Positions 23,912-30,989 of a DNA stretch of 36,222 nt are shown one piece after another (the first letter of the stretch is position 1; each line of letters begins with the position of its first letter). The translations under genes and the position numbers were made by a program. Under the pieces are notes generated by a model. That model was not told the DNA's origin. It saw only the letters and a list, made by a program, of their open reading frames with translations, and did not search any database. Source of the stretch: Pseudomonadota bacterium (GTDB taxonomy: Bacteria; Pseudomonadota; Gammaproteobacteria; JAKAQQ01); the NCBI GenBank assembly GCA_021828045.1, contig JAKATI010000001.1:70209-106430 (forward strand), written 5' to 3'.

Positions 23912-24450
23912 AACCTGTTTTTAAGCCATCTCCGCGCCTTGGGCGGCTTCGCTGCGCACGCAGCAGCGCCAGTTTAGCCAACCGATCAAAAGCTTTTTTG
24001 TACACGACTACACGACGGCCGGTGTGCCCCGCTGCTCTTGTGTGGTTCGAAAGTGGAAAATTCAGCAGCCTCTGCTTCTCTTTGGCAGGCTGGGCCACGA
24101 AGAGCTGATGGGCGTTTTGAGCCCCAGGTTAGAAGGGCGGCCGGACCCTTTTCTCCGTGAACGTTTTTGGTGATTCCCCAAGTGATTTCGTTGTTTTGGG
24201 TTGCATGCAACTGGCCATTGATCTTTGCATTTTGCCTTCACACTATGGAAAGGGAATGGCGTAAACGGATCGCCGCTCGTTCACTGTTCCGCCTCACGGC
24301 ATCCGCGCCACATCTAAAAAGCGTAACATGCTGGGATCTGCTGCAACTGGGAGCAGCCCGGTTCCACTTTGAGATGCTCTGTCCAAATTCTGTGGACCAC
24401 CCAACGGCCTGTTAAGCAGTACTGAAAAACCGGGGTGGAGGTTTTGTAAC
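23912..24450. other. Accessory spacer after tRNA-Gln
   Basis: No supported gene. It contains a short hairpin AAGGG-n8-CCCTT followed by TT (24133-24152), a weak terminator candidate for rpsI-tRNA, and TTCAGCAGCCT at 24061-24071, one arm of an inverted repeat whose other arm is at 24986. Base composition is lower in GC than the conserved blocks, consistent with transferred DNA. Confidence 0.45.
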
Positions 24451-24984
24451 ATGGCGAAGCTGGTGTACGAACTGAACCAGTCCCTGGACGGGTATGTGGA
24501 CCACCAGAAGATGGGGCTGCCCCGTCCCGCTCTCTTCCGTCACTTCATCGGGCGGGTGCGCGGCTTGACCGGTATGGCATACGGTCGCGGCATATACGAG
24601 GTGATGCGTTATTGGGACGATGACCTTCCAGATTGGAATGCGGAGGAACGCGACTTCGCTGTGGTATGGCGGGCCCAGCCGAAGTGGGTTGTATCGCGAT
24701 CCTTGAAGTCGGTTGGTCCCAACGCCACCCTCGTCGAGAGCGACCTGGAGGCGGCGATACGCGGGCTCAAGATTGAGCTAGGCGGGGAGATTGTAGTTGG
24801 CGGACCCGTTCTGGCCGGAAGCCTGACTGACTTTGGTCTTATTGACGAGTATCGAATCTACCTCCACTCCATCGTGCTCGGTCGTGGCAGACCGTTCTTC
24901 ACCGGCCCCCGACCACCACTTCGCCTGGTAGCCAGTGATCCGGTTGCCGAGGACGTGATCAGGCTGACGTACGTTCCTGCTTGA
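24451..24984 (+). CDS. RibD C-terminal/dihydrofolate-reductase-like protein
   Basis: 177 residues of the RibD-C/YyaP-YwjB group, NADPH-binding proteins with a dihydrofolate reductase fold and mostly unknown substrates. Visible: LNQSLDGYVDH at the N terminus, the MAYGRGIYEVMRYW strand-helix, KWVVSRSLKSVGPNATLVES, the GGEIVVGGPVLAGSL nucleotide-binding stretch, and DEYRIYLHSIVLGRGRPFF followed by RPPLRLVASD. GTGGAGG about 10 bases upstream serves as ribosome binding site. It stands alone in an accessory stretch and is flanked by an 11-base inverted repeat (24061, 24986), so recent acquisition is likely. Not a folate-pathway DHFR as far as can be seen. Confidence 0.88.
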   Translation: MAKLVYELNQSLDGYVDHQKMGLPRPALFRHFIGRVRGLTGMAYGRGIYEVMRYWDDDLPDWNAEERDFAVVWRAQPKWVVSRSLKSVGPNATLVESDLEAAIRGLKIELGGEIVVGGPVLAGSLTDFGLIDEYRIYLHSIVLGRGRPFFTGPRPPLRLVASDPVAEDVIRLTYVPA

Positions 24985-25605
24985 CAGGCTGCTGAATAAA
25001 CCTGGTATTTCTGGCAAATTGCGCAATATGGTAGCTTTTGGGCAGAAGGATCGTGGGCTGAGAATCATTGGGCAGATTCCAGTGCACCCATAGCTATTGC
25101 GCTTGGCAGTACTGGGCCCTACGCTCACGCAATCCGCGTAAATATCGGCTCACCGGGTTGTGACTCAGCCTTGTGATCCTGGTGATTGGTTGGCATCCCG
25201 ATCCCAGGCAGACAGGCGCACCAGACAGTGAAACCAGGCCTCCGGGATTCGTGGGCGCCACTCACAACCGTGGGGCTGGCGGTCTTGGTGAATTCCTTGA
25301 ATCTGCCTCAACAGGTGCTGGTTCTGACGCTGACGGGGGATTCTCTGCCCTTCCTGTCCAGCCATAGTAGGCAGTGCCGATACTGCAGGCAACGATTCAT
25401 CAACCGAACGGGAAACTGCTTGCGACAACGTCGGAGCGCCGAATCCTTCAGGAAACCCCCTGGAAAAGAATGCTTTGCTTCGCGAAAAAATCCCGCTCCT
25501 TAATATCTCCTGGTATCGGAAGGGTCAGCCACAACGGGGTAAAATCACCTGGCCGGTTTCGAGTTATCAGCTGCCGTAAATGAGTAGTGATCGGAGGAAA
25601 ATTCG
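24985..25605. other. Degenerate accessory DNA
   Basis: No supported gene. The start, ACAGGCTGCTGAATAAACC (24984-25002), resembles a common IS terminus, and the remaining frames on both strands are interrupted and unrecognised (one plus frame has a CRYCRQRF string near 25376). It looks like decayed mobile-element DNA. Confidence 0.35.
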
Positions 25606-25818
25606 GTGAAACGCAAAATTCTCAAGAACGTTCGCGGACAAACCATTGGCCTTGTCGACGAGGATGAACAGGGTCGAAAACTCGGAAAGGACGTCCACGG
25701 AAAGCTTGTGGGCCGTTATGAGCCCAAGAGCGATCAAACCTATAACGTGGAAGGCCAACTGAAAAGCCACGGTGACACCCTGTCGTCACTGATTACTGAC
25801 GATTGGAAATCTGGTTGA
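25606..25818 (+). CDS. Small hypothetical protein with G-(R/K)-x-(V/L)-G-x-(Y/V) repeats
   Basis: 70 residues from GTG 25606 with a good GGAGG at 25595-25599. The sequence consists of short related units: VRGQTIGLVDEDEQG, VHGKLVGRYEPKSD, VEGQLKSHGDTLSSLI, resembling small bacterial proteins with repeated G-x-x-V-G-x-Y motifs. No catalytic residues or transmembrane segment. It ends in a hairpin shared with the convergent rpiA. Function unknown. Confidence 0.7.
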   Translation: MKRKILKNVRGQTIGLVDEDEQGRKLGKDVHGKLVGRYEPKSDQTYNVEGQLKSHGDTLSSLITDDWKSG

Positions 25819-25835
25819 GGGCGACTTTCCCTCAA
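25815..25835. terminator. Hairpin between convergent genes
   Basis: TTGAGGG-n7-CCCTCAA (25815-25821 / 25829-25835), a perfect 7-bp stem covering the stop codon of the small protein gene and 11 bases beyond the rpiA stop. No long T run follows on either strand, so it may act as a weak bidirectional terminator. Confidence 0.45.
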
Positions 25836-25845
25836 TGATGCAAAT

Positions 25846-26547
25846 CTAGAAATCGGGCCGTTCGAGGCTTTCCACTGTTGAGGACCCGCCAGCCACGAAA
25901 ATGATGTCAGGAACCCGGTGGGCAAAAATACCCGATTCGATGACTCCTGGAATCGACTTGAGCTGGATCTCCATGCGCGGGGGATCGTTCAGGGGCAAAT
26001 GGAGGATGTCCAGGATCTGGTTCCCATTGTCCGTGAGGTAATGCTCCCGCAAGGCCGGTGCCCCGCCCAGACGAACGATCTGGCGGGCCGTGAAACTGCG
26101 GGCGAATGGTAGGACCTCAACCGGAACCGCTACCGAATCCGCCAAGCGGTCAAAGCGTTTTCGGCTATCCACGACGACCACGAATTTCCGGCTCGCCGTC
26201 GCGAGTATCTTCTCCCGCAGAAGTGCCCCGCCATGGCCCTTGATGAGACGGAAATGGGGGTCGAAAGCGTCCGCGCCGTCCACGTAAAGGTCGACATCGC
26301 CCGTCTCGTTGAGGTCGAGAACCCGGATGCCAGCCTGTCGCAGCAGGGCTGCGGTCTGCTCCGAACTGGCGACGGCAGCCTCGAAGTGAGTTTGGATGCC
26401 CGCCAGACCCTCGATGAAGTAGCGGATGGTGGATCCGGTTCCGACGCCCAGGAAACGGACGTCGCGGACCAGGGCGAGTGCAGCCTCGGCGGCCCGGCGC
26501 TTGGACGCGTCAGCGGCAGGGGGGGTCTCCTCGGGGCTCGGGGTCAT
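25846..26547 (-). CDS. rpiA: Ribose-5-phosphate isomerase A
   Basis: RpiA interconverts ribulose-5-phosphate and ribose-5-phosphate in the pentose phosphate pathway. 233 residues with the phosphate-binding FLGVGTGSTIRYFIEGL, SSEQTAALLRQAGI, the active-site DVDLYVDGADAFD, and LIKGHGGALLREKILA, then the conserved LTDNGNQILDI near the C terminus. Length is slightly more than E. coli RpiA (219) because of a 15-residue Pro/Glu/Ala-rich N-terminal lead (SPEETPPAADAS). It lies downstream of the histone-like gene on the same strand, separated by a strong terminator, so it needs its own promoter in the short gap. Confidence 0.96.
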   Translation of the reverse strand: MTPSPEETPPAADASKRRAAEAALALVRDVRFLGVGTGSTIRYFIEGLAGIQTHFEAAVASSEQTAALLRQAGIRVLDLNETGDVDLYVDGADAFDPHFRLIKGHGGALLREKILATASRKFVVVVDSRKRFDRLADSVAVPVEVLPFARSFTARQIVRLGGAPALREHYLTDNGNQILDILHLPLNDPPRMEIQLKSIPGVIESGIFAHRVPDIIFVAGGSSTVESLERPDF

Positions 26548-26576
26548 TGGAGTCTGCGGATCAGACAGTCGGGCGG

Positions 26577-26614
26577 AAAAAAGCGCTGGGCCGAACTCTT
26601 GGTCAACCCAGCGC
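26577..26614 (-). terminator. Rho-independent terminator of the histone H1-like gene
   Basis: On the minus strand GCGCTGGG-n16-CCCAGCGC forms a perfect 8-bp G/C-rich stem directly followed by six T. It lies 18 bases after the stop of the Lys/Ala-rich gene and before rpiA. Confidence 0.85.
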
Positions 26615-26631
26615 CCCAGTTTCCTATCCGA

Positions 26632-27018
26632 TCAGAAAATTGCGCTGATCGAGGTTTCACCACTTTCGAAGACCGAAGTCTTGGGCTCCGGGGTAAAAAC
26701 CGGACGCAGACCCGATCCCGTGGAATGTTTTTTGGCCGGTTTCCGGGCCGGTTTTTTCTTCACCGTCGAGGTTTTCCGGCTAGATGCCTTTTTTTTTACG
26801 CTGCTCTTTTTGGGCTTGGCCGCAGCCTTTTTGGGCTTGGCCTTGCTACGAGAAGCCGCTTTTTTCTTCTTCGCGGGAGCCTTTTTCTTGGCTACCGCTT
26901 TCTTCTTGGCGACAGGCCGGCGACGGGCCGCAGTTTTGGCCTTGTGGGCCGGCTTACGGCGGGCGGCAGGCTTTTTCTTCGCCACTGCACGCTTCTTGGT
27001 CACTTTACGTTTCATCAT
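26632..27018 (-). CDS. Lysine/alanine-rich histone H1-like DNA-binding protein
   Basis: 128 residues from the ATG at 27018 (GGAG eight bases upstream); a longer start at 27045 is less well supported. Residues 2 to about 100 are almost only Lys, Ala, Arg, Pro, Ser in KKK/AKKK units resembling histone H1 C-terminal tails and proteins such as AlgP or HctB; such proteins bind and compact DNA and are intrinsically disordered. The last 25 residues (PVFTPEPKTSVFESGETSIS) are not basic and include acidic residues, an unusual feature. Low-complexity coding repeats make the length prone to variation. Monocistronic, with a strong terminator. Confidence 0.85.
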   Translation of the reverse strand: MMKRKVTKKRAVAKKKPAARRKPAHKAKTAARRRPVAKKKAVAKKKAPAKKKKAASRSKAKPKKAAAKPKKSSVKKKASSRKTSTVKKKPARKPAKKHSTGSGLRPVFTPEPKTSVFESGETSISAIF

Positions 27019-27051
27019 CGCGGAATCTCCGCTGGGTAACAACACGTGGAG

Positions 27052-27057
27052 AGTATA
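27052..27057 (-). promoter_or_regulatory. -10 box of the histone H1-like gene
   Basis: TATACT on the minus strand, 34 bases before the ATG, preceded (upstream on this strand) by an 11-base T run and further A/T tracts (27065-27104). The tracts could act as an UP-like element; no clear -35 is present. Confidence 0.45.
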
Positions 27058-27133
27058 TCCAATTAAAAAAAAAAATCAGGTTTTTTTTTGTTTTGGGTTT
27101 TTCTTTTCTCCGGACCTTGGGTGCTGAGGGATC

Positions 27134-27607
27134 TCAAAGCGGAAAAAGTCGGGTTTGGGCGAGGAGGTGGGTCCATTCCGAGGGACTGACCGGCAGGATG
27201 GAGAGACGATTGCCGAAGCGGAGCAGTCGGAACTCTTGGAGTTCAGGATCGCCACGCAGATGGCTGAGCAGGAGGACGGGGCAAAGGCGGGCAGTCAGCC
27301 GGACATCGACCGCGTACCAGCGGGGTTGTCCTGGAAGGTTCCGGGGATCCCAATAGGGACTTTCCGGATCTGATGCCGTGGGATCCGGATAGCCTGCCCG
27401 AACCACCTCCATCAGCCCCACGATTCCCGGCTGCTCACAGCTTGAGTGGTAGAGAAAGACCGGGTCACCCACCTGGATCTGGTCCCGAAGCAGATTCCGG
27501 GCCTCATAGTTCCGGACACCATCCCAACGTGCCACCCGTCCGGGCAAGGCCAGCAGATGGTCCAGCCCGAACTCCTGTGGTTCCGATTTAAAAAGCCAGT
27601 AAGACAT
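27134..27607 (-). CDS. EVE-domain protein
   Basis: 157 residues beginning MSYWLFKSEPQEFGLDHL, the signature start of bacterial EVE proteins, followed by WDGVRNYEARNLLRDQIQVG, DPVFLYHSSCEQPGIVGLME and YPDPTASDPESPYWDPR. EVE domains are PUA-like folds that bind modified bases in DNA or RNA. In many proteobacteria the gene sits beside ygfA and 6S RNA, as here. The start at 27607 follows GGGAAG with suitable spacing and lies 20 bases after the ygfA stop, so it is the last gene of that operon. Confidence 0.92.
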   Translation of the reverse strand: MSYWLFKSEPQEFGLDHLLALPGRVARWDGVRNYEARNLLRDQIQVGDPVFLYHSSCEQPGIVGLMEVVRAGYPDPTASDPESPYWDPRNLPGQPRWYAVDVRLTARLCPVLLLSHLRGDPELQEFRLLRFGNRLSILPVSPSEWTHLLAQTRLFPL

Positions 27608-27627
27608 GGAATTGCTTCCCGAAATCC

Positions 27628-28326
27628 TCACTCCAGATCCGGCCAAGAAGGATGGAAGCAACCGTTGTGGTACCAGCCCCGGTCGGTGACCACCCAGTCC
27701 AGGGGGACATCCCAAGGCGCTTCCGGAATCAAACCGACCCGTTGCCGGTCGTGAGCGACACCAATGCGGAGGGGTCTGATTGGTCCCTCCCGTCCTTTCT
27801 CCAGGGTCCGGTCGTAAAAGCCGCCGCCCGTACCCAGTCGTCGTCCCCACGAGTCAAACGCCCGAAGCGGGATCAGAATCGCGCCGAGCCGTTCAGGGGG
27901 AAGAGTCTGCCCGGTCGCAGGTTCGGGAATTCCGAAGCGATTGGGCCTGAGTCCGGCTTCCGGTTCCCACGAGACAAACTCGAGACTCTCGCCCTGAACA
28001 CGAGGGAGATAGACATGGAGACCGAAGGGTGGACTCGGGTTCCCCAGTCCGGTAAAGCCATTCGGATCGATTTCACCCCGCACCGGGAGGTAGCTCGCCA
28101 GGTGACCGTCGGACATATCGTGGAGGAAGGGTGTCAGTTGCGCGGCCAGGTGTCTTGCGGCAACCCCCTGGGTTTCGGCATCGAAATGCCGGATCAGGTC
28201 TTTCATGCGTGAACGGAGCGCCTCCCGGCACGATTGATCCGTCTCCGGAAGAGGGACATCTCCCGCTTGCGCCGTTACCGGCCTTTGCCCTTGAACCTGA
28301 GGTTCAGGTGGAGGCTTCGAGGCCAT
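27628..28326 (-). CDS. ygfA: 5-formyltetrahydrofolate cyclo-ligase (YgfA)
   Basis: YgfA/MTHFS converts 5-formyl-THF to 5,10-methenyl-THF with ATP. 232 residues from ATG 28326, with GGGGAG eight bases upstream. The first 40 residues are Pro/Gln-rich and not conserved. Then come the substrate-binding LASYLPVRGEIDPNGF, the GLHVYLPRVQGESLEF strand, PEPATGQTLPPERLGAILIP, LRAFDSWGRRLGTGGGFYDR (the family motif D-x-x-G-x-R-L-G-x-G-x-G-y-Y-D-R), and a late RIGVAHDRQRV. The gene lies directly after the 6S RNA, whose 3' stem contains its Shine-Dalgarno sequence; in E. coli ssrS and ygfA are also co-transcribed. Confidence 0.93.
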   Translation of the reverse strand: MASKPPPEPQVQGQRPVTAQAGDVPLPETDQSCREALRSRMKDLIRHFDAETQGVAARHLAAQLTPFLHDMSDGHLASYLPVRGEIDPNGFTGLGNPSPPFGLHVYLPRVQGESLEFVSWEPEAGLRPNRFGIPEPATGQTLPPERLGAILIPLRAFDSWGRRLGTGGGFYDRTLEKGREGPIRPLRIGVAHDRQRVGLIPEAPWDVPLDWVVTDRGWYHNGCFHPSWPDLE

Positions 28327-28328
28327 CT

Positions 28329-28498
28329 TCAGGCTCCCCGCTCAGGGACGGGTCTGCACAACAACGACCTGTCGGCTTCCGGGATGGATCATTAGGCTCG
28401 AAGAGAATCCCAGCCCGTATCGAGCGCAGCAGGAGACGTCGTATCCATGATGCACCGGCTGTCGGGTATTTACAAGAGGCAGCGGGCTTGTCCTGATT
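28329..28498 (-). ncRNA. ssrS: 6S RNA
   Basis: The 204-base gap between zapA and ygfA is the standard place of 6S RNA, which binds sigma-70 RNA polymerase by imitating an open promoter. The minus-strand RNA folds as one long rod of nested stems: UCAGG/CCUGA and CCCGCU/AGCGGG (28481-28496 with 28329-28342), then a large internal bubble, CGAC/GUCG, CCGG/CCGG, AUGGAU/AUCCAU, and apical GCUCGA/UCGAGC. About 168 bases, close to the usual 180. Exact ends are not fixed by the sequence. No promoter of its own was recognised, so it may be processed from the zapA transcript. Confidence 0.8.
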
Positions 28499-28502
28499 GG
28501 TG

Positions 28503-28527
28503 TGGCCCGACTGAGGTTGCCGGGCCA
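28503..28527 (-). other. Hairpin between zapA and 6S RNA
   Basis: TGGCCCG-n11-CGGGCCA forms a perfect 7-bp stem just after the zapA stop and before the 6S closing stem. No T run follows. It may protect the zapA message end or be a processing site releasing 6S RNA. Confidence 0.4.
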
Positions 28528-28530
28528 TTC

Positions 28531-28815
28531 CTAGAGAGAGGCGGTGAGCTCCAAATTCAGGCGATGGAGCTGTTCGAGCCAACGGTCGGACTCCGGTCCC
28601 TCCCGCCGCCTGGCCTCCAGTAATTGGTGAGCGAGGTCCAAACCCACCATGATGGCAATCCGGTCAAGACCCACGAGCTTCCCTTCGTTCCTGAGCTTTT
28701 GCATCTCATCGTTCAGGAAGGTCGCTGCCTCGAGCAGCGCCAAGCGCTCGTTCTCCGGACAGTTCACCTGGAACTCGCGGTCAAGGATGCGGATTCGGAC
28801 GGGGGTGGCAGTCAC
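28531..28815 (-). CDS. zapA: Cell division protein ZapA
   Basis: ZapA binds and cross-links FtsZ filaments at the Z-ring. 94 residues, in the family range: an N-terminal strand RIRILDREFQVNCPENE, LLEAATFLNDEMQKLRNEGK, then LDRIAIMVGLDLAHQLLEAR and a C-terminal coiled coil. Its ATG overlaps the TGA of the upstream TIGR02449-type gene by four bases, so the two small division-related proteins are made together. 6S RNA and ygfA follow on the same strand. Confidence 0.93.
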   Translation of the reverse strand: MTATPVRIRILDREFQVNCPENERLALLEAATFLNDEMQKLRNEGKLVGLDRIAIMVGLDLAHQLLEARRREGPESDRWLEQLHRLNLELTASL

Positions 28816-29024
28816 CGTTCGTTTTCGAGTGATTTGAGACGATGAATCATGGACTCCACCCGGAAACGGACATCATCACGGTTGTGTAAAAACGTCGCCC
28901 GCTCCTGTGCCAGCTCTGCCAGTTTGGTCCGCAGGGAACGGTTTTCCTGTTGCAGTTGGTTCCTTTCGGCAAGCAGGAGATGGACGGACCGCTCCAAGCT
29001 TGCGAGTTCTTCTTGCCAGTTCAT
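28812..29024 (-). CDS. TIGR02449-type small coiled-coil protein (ZapB-like)
   Basis: 70 residues, almost entirely one coiled coil with Leu heptads (LASLERSVHLLLAERNQLQQ, ENRSLRTKLAELAQERATFL, then RVESMIHRLKSLE). The position upstream of zapA and the length match the TIGR02449 family, often described as ZapB-like, though a division role is inferred from neighbourhood. GGAGG four bases before the ATG is a strong ribosome binding site. First gene of the minus-strand operon. Confidence 0.88.
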   Translation of the reverse strand: MNWQEELASLERSVHLLLAERNQLQQENRSLRTKLAELAQERATFLHNRDDVRFRVESMIHRLKSLENER

Positions 29025-29044
29025 ATTGCCTCCGGAAGAACTTC

Positions 29045-29050
29045 ACTATA
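29045..29050 (-). promoter_or_regulatory. -10 box for the TIGR02449-zapA operon
   Basis: TATAGT on the minus strand, 21 bases before the ATG at 29024. No good -35 is seen 17 bases further up. Confidence 0.4.
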
Positions 29051-29087
29051 CAACAAATCCGGATGGAGACGAGCGGGTTCATGGGCC

Positions 29088-29115
29088 CCTGCATGCTAAA
29101 ATCGGCCCATGCAGG
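29088..29115 (+). promoter_or_regulatory. Inverted repeat spanning a -10 box upstream of ygfB
   Basis: CCTGCATG-n12-CATGCAGG, a perfect 8-bp inverted repeat, encloses TAAAAT (29097-29102), a -10 candidate for ygfB. The outer bases extend it as an alternative TGGGCC/GGCCCA pairing. It is placed where a repressor could block ygfB-pepP-ubi transcription, or it is a 5' hairpin of the message. Confidence 0.4.
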
Positions 29116-29140
29116 CGTCCGATGCCCGGGACAACGGGTC

Positions 29141-29686
29141 ATGAGCAATACCAGCCGAGGCAGGGAATCCGGGCAGATTCCGATGCACCAGTTGCAGGGA
29201 GAGGTGTGCGGCTTGCTCTGTGCAGGCTGGACACCGGAGGAAAACGACCCACATGCGAGCGGGGGTTCCCGTTCTCTGGCGCCCCTGGAGTGGGGGAATT
29301 CCGAGTGGGATTTCTGGCGGGCCCAAGGCCCCCTGTGGGCCCAGCAACTGGCACGCGGCCAGCTCGACTTTGATCTCGGCCTGCCCGACGATGAAGAAGC
29401 ATTGGAGACCCGGGTCAAGGCCTTGGCTTGCTGGGTGGATGGCTTTCTCTCGACCTTGGGTGAGGTGGGATCCGGGTTCCCCAGGACGGGTGAGGGTCGC
29501 GAGGTGCTTCGGGATCTGGCCGAGATCAGCCGCGTGGCACCCCCGTCGGCCGCCACGGAGAACGATGAAAGGGACTTCCTGGAAGTTGCCGAGTACGTGC
29601 GCATGGCGGTCCAGTTTTTGTACGATGAACGCCGAGGGGCAACCGCGTCCCCGGCATCCGAGGAGTCCCCGCATGAACCACCATGA
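29141..29686 (+). CDS. ygfB: UPF0149 family protein YgfB
   Basis: 181 residues from ATG 29141. YgfB-family features: HQLQGEVCGLLCAGWTPEE at the N terminus (family 'E-x-H-G-l-l-x-G'), LGLPDDEEALETRVKALACW followed by VDGFLSTLG, DLAEISRVA, and a C-terminal DFLEVAEYVRMAVQFLYDE. In E. coli ygfB lies beside pepP-ubiH as here; in Pseudomonas a YgfB homologue modulates an AmpG/AmpDh pathway regulator, but the general role is unclear. The ribosome binding site is weak (GGG). The stop overlaps the start of pepP by 14 bases. Confidence 0.85.
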   Translation: MSNTSRGRESGQIPMHQLQGEVCGLLCAGWTPEENDPHASGGSRSLAPLEWGNSEWDFWRAQGPLWAQQLARGQLDFDLGLPDDEEALETRVKALACWVDGFLSTLGEVGSGFPRTGEGREVLRDLAEISRVAPPSAATENDERDFLEVAEYVRMAVQFLYDERRGATASPASEESPHEPP

Positions 29687-30989
29687 AGAATGGGCGCGTC
29701 GCCGACGTGCCCTGTTGCGTGAAATGGGCCGGAATGCGATTGCGATCCTGCCCGGAGCCAATGAAAAAATCCGGAACCGGGATGTGGTCCACCGCTTCCG
29801 CCAGGACAGTGATTTTCTCTACCTGACCGGTTTCGAGGAGCCGGGGGCCGTCGCGGTTTTTGTGCCCGGTCGTCCGGAAGGCGACTATCTCCTGTTCTGT
29901 AATCCGCGGGATCGTGAGCGCGAGACGTGGACGGGCCGACGAGCCGGTCCCGAGGGAGCCGTAGAGCGGTATGGGGCAGACCAGGGGTTTGCGATCACCC
30001 AGCTGGACGCCGAGATGCCGCGACTGCTTGAGGGTGCAGAGCGGATCTTTTATACCATGGGTCAGAATGAGGCTTTCGACCATCGGGTGATCGACTGGGT
30101 CAACAAGCTGCGGGCTCGCGCTCGTTCGGGGGTGGCTTCCCCCGAAACCTTCATCTCGCTTGAACCCATCGTTCATGAGATGCGCCTGTTCAAGTCCAAG
30201 GCGGAAATTGCCGAGATGCGCAAGGCGGCCCGGGTCAGTGTTGCCGCCCACCGGCGCGTGCTTCGGACCATTGCCCCAGGCCTCCATGAATATGACGTCG
30301 CGGCCGAGGTTCTGCACGAGTTCCTGCGGTCCGGGTGCGAGGAAGCGTACGGCACAATTGCCGGAGCTGGGGCCAATGCCTGTATCCTGCATTACACCCA
30401 GAATTCGGAACCACTCAGGGATGGGGATCTCCTGCTTCTGGATGCCGGTTGCGAATCCCGGGGTTATGCTGCGGACATCACCCGGACCTTCCCGGTGAAC
30501 GGCCGGTTCAGTCCGGAGCAGCGTGCGGTCTACGATGTCGTGCTCGCTGCCCAACAGGAGGCGATCGCGACCTGCCGGAGGGGACGACACTGGAATGAAC
30601 CCTATGAGGCCACGGTCCGGATCATCACCCAGGGACTCGTGCACCTGGGGTTGCTCCAGGGTCCGGTCCGGGAACTGGTTCGCGACCGGGCCTATGAAGA
30701 GTTTTATATGCACCGGGCCGGCCATTGGCTCGGCCTCGATGTGCATGATGTGGGGAGCTACAAGATCGATGGTCACTGGCGGGAATTCGAACCGGGCATG
30801 GTTCTGACCGTGGAGCCGGGAATCTATCTCCGACCCGGGAACCGGCGGATCCCCAAGCGCTTCCAGGGTATCGGAATCCGTATCGAAGATGACGTGCTCA
30901 TTACCCGGAAAGATCCCGATGTGTTGACCCGACAGCTGGTCAAGTCGGCAGAAGACATCGAGCGTGGGATGCATGTCGGACGGACTTGA
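29673..30989 (+). CDS. pepP: Xaa-Pro aminopeptidase (aminopeptidase P)
   Basis: PepP removes N-terminal residues preceding proline. 438 residues (E. coli 441): N-terminal domain with GRNAIAILPGANEKIRNRDV and FRQDSDFLYLTGFEEPGAV, then the pita-bread catalytic domain. The dinuclear metal ligands are visible in LLLLDAGCESRGYAADITRT (two Asp), HRAGHWLGLDVHDVG (His), LTVEPGIYL (Glu) and GIGIRIEDDVLIT (Glu). ATG at 29673 inside the end of ygfB; its own end overlaps ubiH by 17 bases, indicating a compact operon as in E. coli. Confidence 0.96.
   Translation: MNHHEEWARRRRALLREMGRNAIAILPGANEKIRNRDVVHRFRQDSDFLYLTGFEEPGAVAVFVPGRPEGDYLLFCNPRDRERETWTGRRAGPEGAVERYGADQGFAITQLDAEMPRLLEGAERIFYTMGQNEAFDHRVIDWVNKLRARARSGVASPETFISLEPIVHEMRLFKSKAEIAEMRKAARVSVAAHRRVLRTIAPGLHEYDVAAEVLHEFLRSGCEEAYGTIAGAGANACILHYTQNSEPLRDGDLLLLDAGCESRGYAADITRTFPVNGRFSPEQRAVYDVVLAAQQEAIATCRRGRHWNEPYEATVRIITQGLVHLGLLQGPVRELVRDRAYEEFYMHRAGHWLGLDVHDVGSYKIDGHWREFEPGMVLTVEPGIYLRPGNRRIPKRFQGIGIRIEDDVLITRKDPDVLTRQLVKSAEDIERGMHVGRT

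Noticed and set aside
23926-24040. Minus-strand string RRVVVYKKAFDRLAKLALL resembling the start of RelE/HigB-type toxins
   Set aside because: Too short, no catalytic part follows and the frame runs into the tRNA-Gln region.
25186-25503. Plus frame with a CRYCRQRF string as a zinc-finger protein
   Set aside because: Only one Cys pair, no ribosome binding site, and the surroundings look like decayed mobile DNA.
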